Assembly (NCBI RefSeq): GCF_040358255.1
Contig: NZ_CP132938.1
Location: 3,348,001 to 3,412,000 of the forward strand
DNA: 64,000 nucleotides
DNA from: Tunturibacter gelidoferens
Lineage (GTDB): Bacteria > Acidobacteriota > Terriglobia > Terriglobales > Acidobacteriaceae
Reading direction: 5' to 3'
Shown here: in pieces, positions 19,050 to 27,467 of the stretch
How positions within the stretch are numbered: position 1 is the stretch's first letter
Layout of the letters: each line of letters opens with the position of its first letter
Program-made: the position numbers and the translations under genes
The notes under the pieces: generated by a model
What the model saw: the letters and a program-made list of their open reading frames with translations, nothing else
Database searches by the model: none
What the model was told of the DNA's origin: nothing

Positions 19050-21593
19050 ATGACGGCGAGGATGACAAGCTCCATTGAATCAAAGATATCGAACCTGAAG
19101 CATCAGCACGGCGAGGCAGGAAGTAGATACTTGCGAGTTGTCTTCGCAATCTGTTTTGCGGTCTTCTTCGGATGTGCTTTAGGTGGACGCGCACAGACGC
19201 CTGGAATCGCCGAAAAGCCTTATCAGGGTTGGAGCAGCTTTAGTCAGCAGACGATCTCGAGTAACTTTCTGACTCAGGCAAATATGACTGCGCAATCGGA
19301 CGCATTGTTCGCTTCTGGGCTGCAGGGCCACGGCTTCAACTACATCAACATGGATTCAGGCTGGCAGGGGAGCTTCGATGCTAATGGGCGTCCGATTCCG
19401 AATTCCACGATCTTCCCCGATATCACTGCGCTCGTCGCGCACATCCATACAAACGGGCAAAAGGCCGGAATCTATTGGATTCCCGGCGTGGAATATCCGG
19501 CTGTGGTTGCGAACTCGACAATCCTTGGTACGCCGTACCATATCCAGGACATTCTGGCCGTCCCTTATACGGCTGGGAATGCCTTCGGTGCGCCTGGAAC
19601 CTCGCCGTATCACTACAAGATCGACTTCACGAAGCCGGGAGCGCAGGAATATATCAATTCTGTTGTAAATCTCTTCGCTTCGTGGGGTATCGACGCGATC
19701 AAACTCGATGCTGTGACGCCGGGCTCGTATAGCGATGACCTGTCGATCGATAACCGAGCGGATGTGGCGGCGTGGGCGGAGGCAATTGCACAGAGCGGTC
19801 GGCCAATCTGGTTCACTATTTCGTGGGCACTCGACCAGGACTACCTGAGTGTCTGGCAACAGTTTGCGAACGCACGCAGAATTGAAGGCGACATCGACTG
19901 CGAAGGAAACTGCTCCACAATTACGAACTGGGCCATGGCCTCCTGGCGTTTTTACGATCTAGTGGGTTGGCAGAATGCTGCCGGTCCTTTGGTTGGCTGG
20001 AACGACCTTGATTCGCTGGAGGTCATGAACAACACCACTTCAGGCTTGAGCTATGAGGAGCGGCGATCAATAGCTACCCTGTGGGCGATGGCCAATGCGC
20101 CAATGTATCTGGGTGGCGACCTGACGACTCTGGATGCTTTTGGGAAACAGCTTCTGACAAATGATGAGGTAATTGCTATCGATCAGTCCGCGCATCCAGC
20201 GAAGCAGGCTTTGGGTGGTGATACACCAGTCTGGGTGTCTGACATGGAAGATGGGAATTACTACGTGGCGTTGTTCAACTTGAACGCGTTCCCATCCCGA
20301 GTGGTCGTCCCCTGGAACAGTCTTGGCTTTGCTCACGCGAGCCGAGTTCGCGACTTGTGGAATCACATTGAGCTGGGAAGCCTAGACCACGGATTCGATA
20401 CGACGATCCTGGGTCACGGCGTGCGACTTCTGAAGGTTACAGGTGAGGGACGCCCCAGACCAACCGAATCGCAGAGCTATGAGGCCGAGGCGGCGACATT
20501 GAGCGGCACCGCCGTTATTGCCGCTTGCTCAGCCTGCTCCGGCGGAGAAAAGGTTGGTGGTCTTGCACTGGGTTGGAACAATGCGGTCACTTTCAACAAC
20601 GTCGCCACGAGCAGAACAGGGGTCTATCAGATGCAGATTGACTCGTTGACCCAGGGTCCACGGTCGCTGATCTACCAAGTGAACGGAGGGCCACTTCAGA
20701 CTCTTAATGTAGGCGGTGGCAGCTTCTTTCTCCCGTCCAGCACCACAGTCTCAGTTGCTCTGAATAAAGGTATCAACAGTATTAAATTCGGAAGTCCGAC
20801 CAGCTATCCGCCGGACATGGACCGCATCGTCGTTAGTGGAGATGGTTCCGGAACTCCTCCTCTTCCGAGCTCGACGACCTTTGAGGCGGAAAACGCCACG
20901 CTGGCAGGAACCGTAACTCCGCCCTATTGCGAGTACTGTTCCGGCGCGGACGAGGCGGGAAACATTGGCGGTGGCAGCGGAAATACAGTGACCTTCACGC
21001 AAGTCAATGTCGCCAAGACTGGGACCTATCTGATGGAAGTTGACTATCTCACAGCCGCGCCACGCTCGTTCTTCATCTCGGTCAACGGTGGTGCCAACAC
21101 GGAGCTGGATTTGAATGGAAGCAGCTGGAATCTGCCAGCCAGCACGGTGATTCCTGTCCAGTTGCAGGCTGGATCCAATACGATTCAGTTCGGCAACGAT
21201 TCTGGTTATGCGCCGGCTCTGGACCGCATTGCTATTGCACCAGCCGTAGAGTCGCCGACGCTGACGGGAGCGATTGCAAGCAAAACAGGTGGAGAGAATC
21301 TGCGCGTCTGGAAGATTGCATTGACCAATTCGGGTAGTGGCCGTGCTCAAGGCAGCCAGCTCAACACCTTCTCGGTGACACAAGCGGGTGGCGACGGTGC
21401 TTGTCATCCAAAGGTAATTGAACAGCTGCCTATTGAACTGAACGGAATCGCACCCGGTGGCCACGCTGTTGTTGATGTTCCGATTGATTTCTCCAAATGC
21501 GGCAAATCTGCAACATTCAACGTGAACCTTGTCTTCTCCTCGGACAATGGCGCTGATGTCGGAGATTTAGTGGGAACTGCGGAGCCGCGATAG
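19050..21593 (+). CDS. GH27 alpha-galactosidase with two CBM35-like domains
   Basis: ATG 19050 is chosen because GGAGAGG lies just upstream. The 847-residue protein begins with a long n-region and a hydrophobic signal ending ALGGRAQ, so it is exported. The GH27 barrel (about 55-470) opens with PYQGWSSF and NYINMDSGWQG; IKLDAV holds the likely nucleophile and RIEGDIDC the acid/base aspartate. Two carbohydrate-binding CBM35/6-like repeats follow (YEAEAATLSG and FEAENATLAG), each with CxxCSG and ending PPDMDRI or APALDRI. A C-terminal Ig-like domain closes the protein. GH27 enzymes usually remove terminal alpha-D-galactose, sometimes beta-L-arabinopyranose or alpha-N-acetylgalactosamine. It is divergent from the epimerase-like gene and has an operator-like site upstream. 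Confidence 0.87.
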   Translation: MTARMTSSIESKISNLKHQHGEAGSRYLRVVFAICFAVFFGCALGGRAQTPGIAEKPYQGWSSFSQQTISSNFLTQANMTAQSDALFASGLQGHGFNYINMDSGWQGSFDANGRPIPNSTIFPDITALVAHIHTNGQKAGIYWIPGVEYPAVVANSTILGTPYHIQDILAVPYTAGNAFGAPGTSPYHYKIDFTKPGAQEYINSVVNLFASWGIDAIKLDAVTPGSYSDDLSIDNRADVAAWAEAIAQSGRPIWFTISWALDQDYLSVWQQFANARRIEGDIDCEGNCSTITNWAMASWRFYDLVGWQNAAGPLVGWNDLDSLEVMNNTTSGLSYEERRSIATLWAMANAPMYLGGDLTTLDAFGKQLLTNDEVIAIDQSAHPAKQALGGDTPVWVSDMEDGNYYVALFNLNAFPSRVVVPWNSLGFAHASRVRDLWNHIELGSLDHGFDTTILGHGVRLLKVTGEGRPRPTESQSYEAEAATLSGTAVIAACSACSGGEKVGGLALGWNNAVTFNNVATSRTGVYQMQIDSLTQGPRSLIYQVNGGPLQTLNVGGGSFFLPSSTTVSVALNKGINSIKFGSPTSYPPDMDRIVVSGDGSGTPPLPSSTTFEAENATLAGTVTPPYCEYCSGADEAGNIGGGSGNTVTFTQVNVAKTGTYLMEVDYLTAAPRSFFISVNGGANTELDLNGSSWNLPASTVIPVQLQAGSNTIQFGNDSGYAPALDRIAIAPAVESPTLTGAIASKTGGENLRVWKIALTNSGSGRAQGSQLNTFSVTQAGGDGACHPKVIEQLPIELNGIAPGGHAVVDVPIDFSKCGKSATFNVNLVFSSDNGADVGDLVGTAEPR

Positions 21594-21632
21594 CGACTGC
21601 GAGCGTTTCGTTTCTCAAGTCAATCAACCGAA

Positions 21633-21865
21633 GTGGAGTTTGCATGCCGCAAGATGCCAAGGGAGCGCTGCAGAATCATCTGCAGCGCTTTGGGCGGTGG
21701 GAAACTGCTGGATTGCCGGTCGCTGGAAGTTGAGTTGTTGAGGTCGCCGGCGGAGGTGAGGGTGTTGGTTTGCAACTCGATGGTGAAACATGCGGTGACG
21801 ACGGGGGAGTATGGCAACCGGCGCGGCGGTTCTGCGGCAAGCCGGAGCGCGGCTCCCTGGTAAGA
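21633..21865 (+). pseudogene. galK (remnant): Degraded galactokinase fragment
   Basis: The forward frame contains LLDCRSLEVELL, VRVLVCNSMVKHAVTTGEY and GNRR in the order and spacing of galactokinase, where the active-site loop is followed by the DCRSLE strand and the EYNNRR helix. Upstream of it the sequence (ERCRIICSALGGGK) is a blurred version of the family's MDQ...ISALG segment. The N-terminal half with the sugar-binding and GLSSSA motifs is absent, and the reading frame loses similarity soon after GNRR. There is no start with a ribosome site. This is a relic of a galactose-pathway gene next to an alpha-galactosidase. Downstream bases to about 22040 show no secure similarity. Confidence 0.7.
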
Positions 21866-22054
21866 ATTCAGAAATGCATCCTCAACCGTCTGAGGGACGG
21901 ATGTTGCTAATTCTGCGTGTACGAGCACGACAACCGGGGTTTGGTGGCGCATTCCAAGGACGAACTTTGATTCTAAAATCCGAATACGCTAGATTTCATA
22001 TCGCTGAGGAGCGATGGAAATATCGGCGAGACAAATGAGTGGTGACATCTTTTC

Positions 22055-22119
22055 TTGACAACGCTGAACTAGCCGCCTAGAGTTTGATTTGCGGTAACGT
22101 AAACGTAAATGTAAACGCA
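22055..22119 (+). promoter_or_regulatory. Sigma70-like promoter with GTAACGTAAA operator repeats
   Basis: TTGACA (22055-22060) and TAGAGT (22078-22083) are spaced 17 bases, a strong housekeeping-type promoter. From 22093 comes GGTAACGTAAACGTAAATG and a third GTAAAC, a direct reiteration of GTAAA units. The box falls at or just after the predicted transcription start, the position of a LacI-type repressor operator. Confidence 0.6.
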
Positions 22120-22193
22120 TGATTCATAAGGCGCTCGCCGGCTCTCAATCCGCACTCCAGTCGCGCAGCCGGCACGTTATCGGGGAATAGGAC

Positions 22194-25100
22194 ATGGCAC
22201 AACAGAAAGCTTGTAATGTGGACGGGGACATCACTGGCGAAGGGCAAGGTTCTGCGCGGTTGCAGTTACCAGACGCGCCGCTGACTGAAAAAAATGCTGT
22301 GAAGGCATGGGAAGAACCGGTGATGATTCGGTCTTACATGCCAGCCGCACCAGACCTCAATCCGCTCTTTCTCGAAAAGCGTGTGTATCAGGGCAGCAGC
22401 GGGCGTGTATATCCTTTGCCTGTCATTGATCGCGTTGATACAGAGCCGCAACTTCGCGAGTGGAAGGCAGTTCACATCGAGAATGAGTTTATACGGCTCA
22501 TGGTTATGCCCGAGATTGGCGGGCGCATTCATGTCGGTTTAGACAAGCTGAATGGCTACGATTTTTTCTACCGTCAGAATGTGATTAAGCCAGCCTTGGT
22601 TGGTCTTGCAGGCCCCTGGATCTCGGGAGGGGTGGAGTTCAACTGGCCGCAGCACCATCGGCCCGCGACGTTCATGCCGGTTGAAGTGATGATTGAGCGT
22701 GATCCGGATGGGGCTGTGACGATCTGGTGTAGCGATCATGATCCCATGGCGCGCATGAAAGGGATGCACGGAGTATGCCTGAGACCAGGCAAAGCCTACC
22801 TCGAACTCCGCGTCCGCCTCTACAATCGCACACAAGATACTCAGACCTTCCTGTGGTGGGCAAACGTTGCCACACGAGTGCACGAGAAGTATCAATCCTT
22901 TTTCCCAAAGGATGTGCGATTTGTAGCCGACCATGCCAAGCGGGCAGTTACGGAGTTTCCACTCAGCGAGGGTTGTTACTACGGCATCGACTATAAGCAG
23001 CGTTCGGTTAAGGGAGTTCCGGAAGACGAAAAGCCAGCGAATTTTGTGCCAGATGGATCGTACCCGCCAAACGACCTGAGTTGGTATTCGAATATCCCTG
23101 TTCCAACGAGCTATATGGTCGCAAACTCGAAAGGGGATTTTGCAGGGGGATATGACCACGCTGCCGAAGCCGGCATGGTCCATGTGGCCAATCATCACAT
23201 CGCTCCCGGAAAGAAGCAGTGGACTTGGGGGAATCATGAGTTTGGCTACGCGTGGGATCGCAGCCTTACAGATTCCGATGGACCTTACATTGAGTTGATG
23301 GCAGGCGTCTACACCGATAATCAACCTGACTTCTCTTTCCTCGCTCCGGGGGAGACGAAGGTCTTCAGTCAGTATTGGTATCCTCTCCGTGAAACTGGAG
23401 TGCCTGATCTGGTGAATCTTGACGCAGCGGTTCGCTTCGAGAGAAAACCTGGCAGAGTGATAATTCATCTTCTTGTTACTCGCGAGTTGCCCAATGCTAA
23501 GGTCTCTCTAAAAAATGATGGACGGGAGATTTCAGCTTGGCGGGGCACATTGAACCCTGCATCTGGGCTGGATACGGAATTCTCTGTCGCGGACGATCAA
23601 CAAGACCTGGAGCTTTTGCTTCTCGTCGACGATCTAACGGGCGAGAATGTCGTTTTGCGATACGCCCCCTCAGAGATGGTTGCGGCTCCTTCGCCCGCTG
23701 TTGCCGAGGAACCGCTACTGCCAGAAGAGATTCAGTCAAGCGACGAACTTTACCTGACGGGGCTGCATCTAGATCAATATCGTCACGCCACAAGAAGCCC
23801 TGAGGGATATTGGCGTGAGGCAATCCGGCGCGACTCCGGAGACAGTCGGTCAAACCATGCTTTGGGGCGTTGGCATCTAAGACGTGGTGAGTTTACGACG
23901 GCAGAGCAATACTTCCGCACTGCGATTAGCCGTCTGACTGCCCGCAACCCAAACCCCTATGATGGCGAGCCGCACTACAATTTTGGACTGGCGTTGAGCT
24001 ATCAAGGAAGGATTTCTGAAGCATATGAGGCCTTCTACAAGTCCACGTGGAATGCCGCCTGGCGGGGGCCGGGCTACCACCGGTTGGCTGAGATCGACAG
24101 CAGTCGCCGGCTGTGGACACAGGCGTTGGATCATATCGAGCGATCACTCCTGGCCGACGGCGACAATCTGAACGCGCGGAATCTGAAAGTTGTCGTACTA
24201 CGTCGATTGGGCAGGCAGCCCGAAGCTGAAGCGTTCCTCAAGCTGACTTGTGAGCTCGATCCTCTCGATAACTGGAGCCGGTATCTTGCAACGGGTAGTG
24301 TCCCACTAGATGGTCATCAACAATTGGATCTGGGTTTCGACATGCTGCGCTGCAATTTGCTGGAGGACGCGTTAGCTGTTTTTTCCGTCGGTTCTACAAA
24401 AGCGAAGGACGGATCCTCCGCTATCTTGCTTTATGCGCTCGCCCGCACCTTTGCTCTGCTTGGCCTCAACGAAGATAGCGCCGTGACATATCAGTTAGCC
24501 GCCACAGCGGACGCCGCATATGTCTTTCCTAGTCGTTTGGAGGAGATCGCGCTCCTTGAAGCCGCAGTTACACGAAATTCGAAGGACGCGCGAGCGCCAT
24601 ATTATCTAGGGAATTTGCTCTACGACAAGAAGCGTCATGAAGACGCCATAAGATATTGGGAGCGGGCCTCGGAACTTGATCCTACCTTCCCTACGGTCTG
24701 GCGCAATCTTGGGTTCGCATATTACAACGTTCGCAAAGATGAGAAGAACGCGCGTGCCGCCTTTGCTCAGGCACGGCTATTTGCTCCCGCGGACGCTCGT
24801 ATCCTCTATGAACAAGATCAGTTGCTGAAGCGAACCGGTGAGAGTCCTGGACATCGGCTCGCTGCTCTCGAAGCAGTGCTGGAATTAGTGGCATCGCGAG
24901 ATGATCTGTCCGTCGAACTAGCCTCACTCTATAACCAGGTTGGTCGGCCTGAGGACGCCTTGAAAGTTCTGCTCTCGCGTAAATTTCAGCCTTGGGAGGG
25001 GGGCGAGGGATTAGTGCTGACGCAGTATGTGCGCGCCAATCTACTGCTTGGCCAGAAGGCCTTGGCAGAGAGAGAGACATCCACTGCGATTCGGAGATTC

Positions 25101-25625
25101 GAGGCAGCGCGGGACATTCCACCTAGCCTCAGTGAGGCCAAGCATTTGTTGATGAATCTGAGCATGATTGACTACTGGCTCGGAGTGGCGCATACGGCAA
25201 ATCTCGACGAAACGACAGCGAAATTGCATTGGGAGCGCGCTGCGAGCCACCGCGGGGACTTTCAACAGATGCAGGTCCACTCGATCTCGGATACAACCTA
25301 CTGGAGCGCGCAGGCTCTCGTCAGTCTCGGGCGACACGAAGAGGCGAGGAAGATACTTAAGGGCATTTACGACTACTCGGTCGACCTTGAACATAAAGTT
25401 CCTAAGATTGACTACTTCGCTACCTCATTGCCTACCATGTTGCTTTTTGAAGAGGACTTGCTCAGACGGCAGGAAATTTCAGCGAAGTTTCTGCGTGCTC
25501 AGGCGTTGTTGGGGCTCGAACAGACAGAGCAGGGATTGATCTTGTTGAACGAAGTGCGCCGACTCGACGAGAATCACGCCGGGGCTGCAGATCTGTTGGC
25601 AGCACTCGAAACGGCAGTGAACTAA
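22194..25625 (+). CDS. DUF5107 and tetratricopeptide-repeat protein
   Basis: The 1143-residue product has no export signal. Residues about 45-390 form a DUF5107 domain, a mutarotase-like beta-sandwich recognisable from FIRLMVMPEIGGRIHVG, ISGGVEFNWPQHHRP and the surrounding aromatic-rich strands. The C-terminal half (about 560-1140) is a series of TPR helices, including FTTAEQYFRTAISRL, AIRYWERASELDP and TVWRNLGFAYYN. The molecular function of DUF5107 proteins is not established here. In Acidobacteria and Bacteroidetes they often sit in sugar-utilisation loci, so sugar handling or scaffolding is likely. The stop is three bases before the transporter start, so the two genes form an operon behind the promoter at 22055. 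Confidence 0.82.
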   Translation: MAQQKACNVDGDITGEGQGSARLQLPDAPLTEKNAVKAWEEPVMIRSYMPAAPDLNPLFLEKRVYQGSSGRVYPLPVIDRVDTEPQLREWKAVHIENEFIRLMVMPEIGGRIHVGLDKLNGYDFFYRQNVIKPALVGLAGPWISGGVEFNWPQHHRPATFMPVEVMIERDPDGAVTIWCSDHDPMARMKGMHGVCLRPGKAYLELRVRLYNRTQDTQTFLWWANVATRVHEKYQSFFPKDVRFVADHAKRAVTEFPLSEGCYYGIDYKQRSVKGVPEDEKPANFVPDGSYPPNDLSWYSNIPVPTSYMVANSKGDFAGGYDHAAEAGMVHVANHHIAPGKKQWTWGNHEFGYAWDRSLTDSDGPYIELMAGVYTDNQPDFSFLAPGETKVFSQYWYPLRETGVPDLVNLDAAVRFERKPGRVIIHLLVTRELPNAKVSLKNDGREISAWRGTLNPASGLDTEFSVADDQQDLELLLLVDDLTGENVVLRYAPSEMVAAPSPAVAEEPLLPEEIQSSDELYLTGLHLDQYRHATRSPEGYWREAIRRDSGDSRSNHALGRWHLRRGEFTTAEQYFRTAISRLTARNPNPYDGEPHYNFGLALSYQGRISEAYEAFYKSTWNAAWRGPGYHRLAEIDSSRRLWTQALDHIERSLLADGDNLNARNLKVVVLRRLGRQPEAEAFLKLTCELDPLDNWSRYLATGSVPLDGHQQLDLGFDMLRCNLLEDALAVFSVGSTKAKDGSSAILLYALARTFALLGLNEDSAVTYQLAATADAAYVFPSRLEEIALLEAAVTRNSKDARAPYYLGNLLYDKKRHEDAIRYWERASELDPTFPTVWRNLGFAYYNVRKDEKNARAAFAQARLFAPADARILYEQDQLLKRTGESPGHRLAALEAVLELVASRDDLSVELASLYNQVGRPEDALKVLLSRKFQPWEGGEGLVLTQYVRANLLLGQKALAERETSTAIRRFEAARDIPPSLSEAKHLLMNLSMIDYWLGVAHTANLDETTAKLHWERAASHRGDFQQMQVHSISDTTYWSAQALVSLGRHEEARKILKGIYDYSVDLEHKVPKIDYFATSLPTMLLFEEDLLRRQEISAKFLRAQALLGLEQTEQGLILLNEVRRLDENHAGAADLLAALETAVN

Positions 25626-25628
25626 GCC

Positions 25629-27065
25629 ATGCAGACCACCCATGTCCCTCTCGATGCGGCCGCTCCGGGATCGCAGGCGCAACAAACTTCATATCTGTGG
25701 GCGATCACACTGGTCGCCGCAATGGGTGGGTTGCTGTTCGGATATGACTGGGTAGTGATCGGCGGGGCGCGTCAGTTCTACGAAGCGTATTTTCAACTTA
25801 CGTCGGAGCAACTTGTTGGATGGGCTAACAGCAGTGCGCTTGTCGGCTGTTTTTTAGGATCATTGGCTGCCGGGTATCTGGGAGACCGCTTTGGCCGCAG
25901 GCGTTTGCTTTTGGTCTCTGGGATCCTGTTTTCCATCTCTTCAGGGCTGACTGGCTGGGCATCCTCTTTTTCGATGTTTATCCTTTGGCGAATCGTCGGC
26001 GGCACTGCAATTGGGCTCAGTTCCAATATTTCACCTCTATATATTGCTGAGATCAGTCCGGCGTCCGTACGCGGCCGACTCGTCAGTTTGAACCAATTCG
26101 CGATCGTTGTGGGCATTTTGCTAGCGCAAATTGCGAACTGGCAGATTGCGAGACCGATTCCTGAGCATATAACCCGCATCGACTTTCTGCAGACCTGGAA
26201 TGTGCAGTACGGTTGGCGTTGGATGTTCTGTGCCGTTGTAGTGCCGGCAGTTGTGTTTACCGTCATGTCGCTATTTATTCCTGAGAGCCCTCGCTGGCTG
26301 CTGACTAAGAGCCGCGACGATGAAGCATATAAGGTTTTGAAACGTGTCGGGGGGTTACCCTATGCGTTGAGTGAACTTCCTGCCATCAAGAAAAACTTGC
26401 AGTTGGAAACAGGGATCCAAACCTCCTGGAAAGAACTCTGCGTGGCTGGAATGCGGAGGGTTGTTTTCATCGGTGCAGCTCTTGCCGTACTCCAGCAGTG
26501 GACGGGCATCAACATCCTCTTCAACTACGCTGCCGAGGTGTATCGCAGTGCGGGTTACGGTGACAACGACATCCTTCTGAACATCGTGATCACAGGAGCC
26601 ATAAACCTAGTCTTCACGGTTTTGGCAATGTTGATTGTCGATCGCGTTGGGCGTCGCCCTATGATGTTATTCGGTTGTATCGGGATCGGTCTGTCACACT
26701 TGCTATCCGCAATGGCGTATCACGCAAGATGGCACAGCGGCGCCATTCTTGTCCTGACGCTGAGTGCGATCGCGTGCTATGCCCTCACATTGGCTCCCGT
26801 CACCTGGGTTCTGATCTCCGAAATTTTTCCTAACCGGATACGTTCACAAGCAGTGTCATTCGCTGTGTGCGCACTGTGGATTGCGTCGTTTGCGCTAACC
26901 TATACCTTCCCTCTAATCAATCGAAAACTCGGGAGCTCTGGCACTTTCTTGGGCTATGGAGGAATCTGCATGCTGGGGGCGATCTTTGTTTTGGCATTCG
27001 TGCCCGAGACGAAGGGGCGAACACTCGAAGAGATCGAGGCGAGTGTGCTGTCTTCAAAGCAGTAA
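25629..27065 (+). CDS. MFS sugar porter
   Basis: The 478-residue protein shows the sugar-porter subfamily signatures in order: LLFGYDWVVIGGA in helix 1, LGDRFGRRR in loop 2-3, SPLYIAEISPASVRGRL, FIPESPRWLL before the central loop, LQQWTGINILFNY in helix 7, VDRVGRRPM, and PETKGRTLEEIE after helix 12. About twelve membrane spans are apparent. The family imports hexoses, pentoses or galactose by proton symport or facilitated diffusion across the inner membrane. Translation is probably coupled to the DUF5107 gene (three-base gap). In context it should carry the monosaccharide liberated by the neighbouring galactosidases. Confidence 0.93.
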   Translation: MQTTHVPLDAAAPGSQAQQTSYLWAITLVAAMGGLLFGYDWVVIGGARQFYEAYFQLTSEQLVGWANSSALVGCFLGSLAAGYLGDRFGRRRLLLVSGILFSISSGLTGWASSFSMFILWRIVGGTAIGLSSNISPLYIAEISPASVRGRLVSLNQFAIVVGILLAQIANWQIARPIPEHITRIDFLQTWNVQYGWRWMFCAVVVPAVVFTVMSLFIPESPRWLLTKSRDDEAYKVLKRVGGLPYALSELPAIKKNLQLETGIQTSWKELCVAGMRRVVFIGAALAVLQQWTGINILFNYAAEVYRSAGYGDNDILLNIVITGAINLVFTVLAMLIVDRVGRRPMMLFGCIGIGLSHLLSAMAYHARWHSGAILVLTLSAIACYALTLAPVTWVLISEIFPNRIRSQAVSFAVCALWIASFALTYTFPLINRKLGSSGTFLGYGGICMLGAIFVLAFVPETKGRTLEEIEASVLSSKQ

Positions 27066-27218
27066 GACGGCTGCTTAATTGAAGCGGGCCTAAACTGATC
27101 CCGCCTGCGTGACTGCACTCCGTATGGAATTCCGAGTCAAACCGTTGTGATGCCAATTTGGTGCTGGCTCCTGGCCGCGTGCGAGCACTGGTGAGTGGTG
27201 AGTGGTGCTTATATTTAG

Positions 27219-27234
27219 GCTAACGTACACGTTA
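27219..27234. promoter_or_regulatory. Near-palindromic operator GCTAACGTACACGTTA
   Basis: The core TAACGT-AC-ACGTTA is symmetric apart from the centre and is the most complete version of the box seen at 18876, 22093 and 27343. It lies about 87 bases upstream of the TonB-receptor -35 box, so it could be an auxiliary site for looping. Binding by the LacI-family protein encoded at 33191-34270 is inference. Confidence 0.5.
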
Positions 27235-27305
27235 TCGAGGTAAGCGAATCTGGTGCGCGGCTAAGCGGATAAGGCGTTAGTGAAAGTCTAGATTCCAAAA
27301 AGTTC

Positions 27306-27354
27306 TTGACAGTCTTTAGAAATGAGGATTACTGTGTTTTCCGGTAACGTACAC
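27306..27354 (+). promoter_or_regulatory. Promoter/operator of TonB receptor gene
   Basis: TTGACA (27306-27311) is followed by a weak -10 near 27329-27335 and by GGTAACGTACAC at 27343-27354. The TTGACA-to-GGTAACGT distance is 37 bases, the same as before GH27. This conserved geometry is the main support for a shared regulator. Confidence 0.55.
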
Positions 27355-27467
27355 AATAAATTTTCAATTTGAACCTTCCGGTGAAAATCTATTGCTGGCG
27401 CGTTCCACTTTTTGAGGGGCCAATGGAAGTAGGACCACAGAGATTGATAGCTAGAAAGGACACTAAT

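Larger units (their letters stand above)
27066..27467. other. Regulatory intergenic region before the TonB receptor
   Basis: This 402-base gap holds two copies of the locus operator, annotated separately, and a -35-like TTGACA. Just after the transporter stop, GCGGG and CCCGC at 27084-27104 face each other across an 11-base loop, a weak terminator candidate without a clear T-run. Around 27190-27207 there is a short GTGAGTG tandem repeat. No small gene was recognised. Confidence 0.4.

Noticed and set aside
21811..22038. Continuation of galactokinase to a GFGG-like motif near 21940
   Set aside because: The GFGG-like reading occurs in a different frame and the same bases read plausibly in another way, so it is not enough to extend the pseudogene.
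22539..23468. 309-codon minus-strand frame opposite the DUF5107 gene
   Set aside because: It lies wholly inside a motif-supported gene and shows no recognisable protein family.
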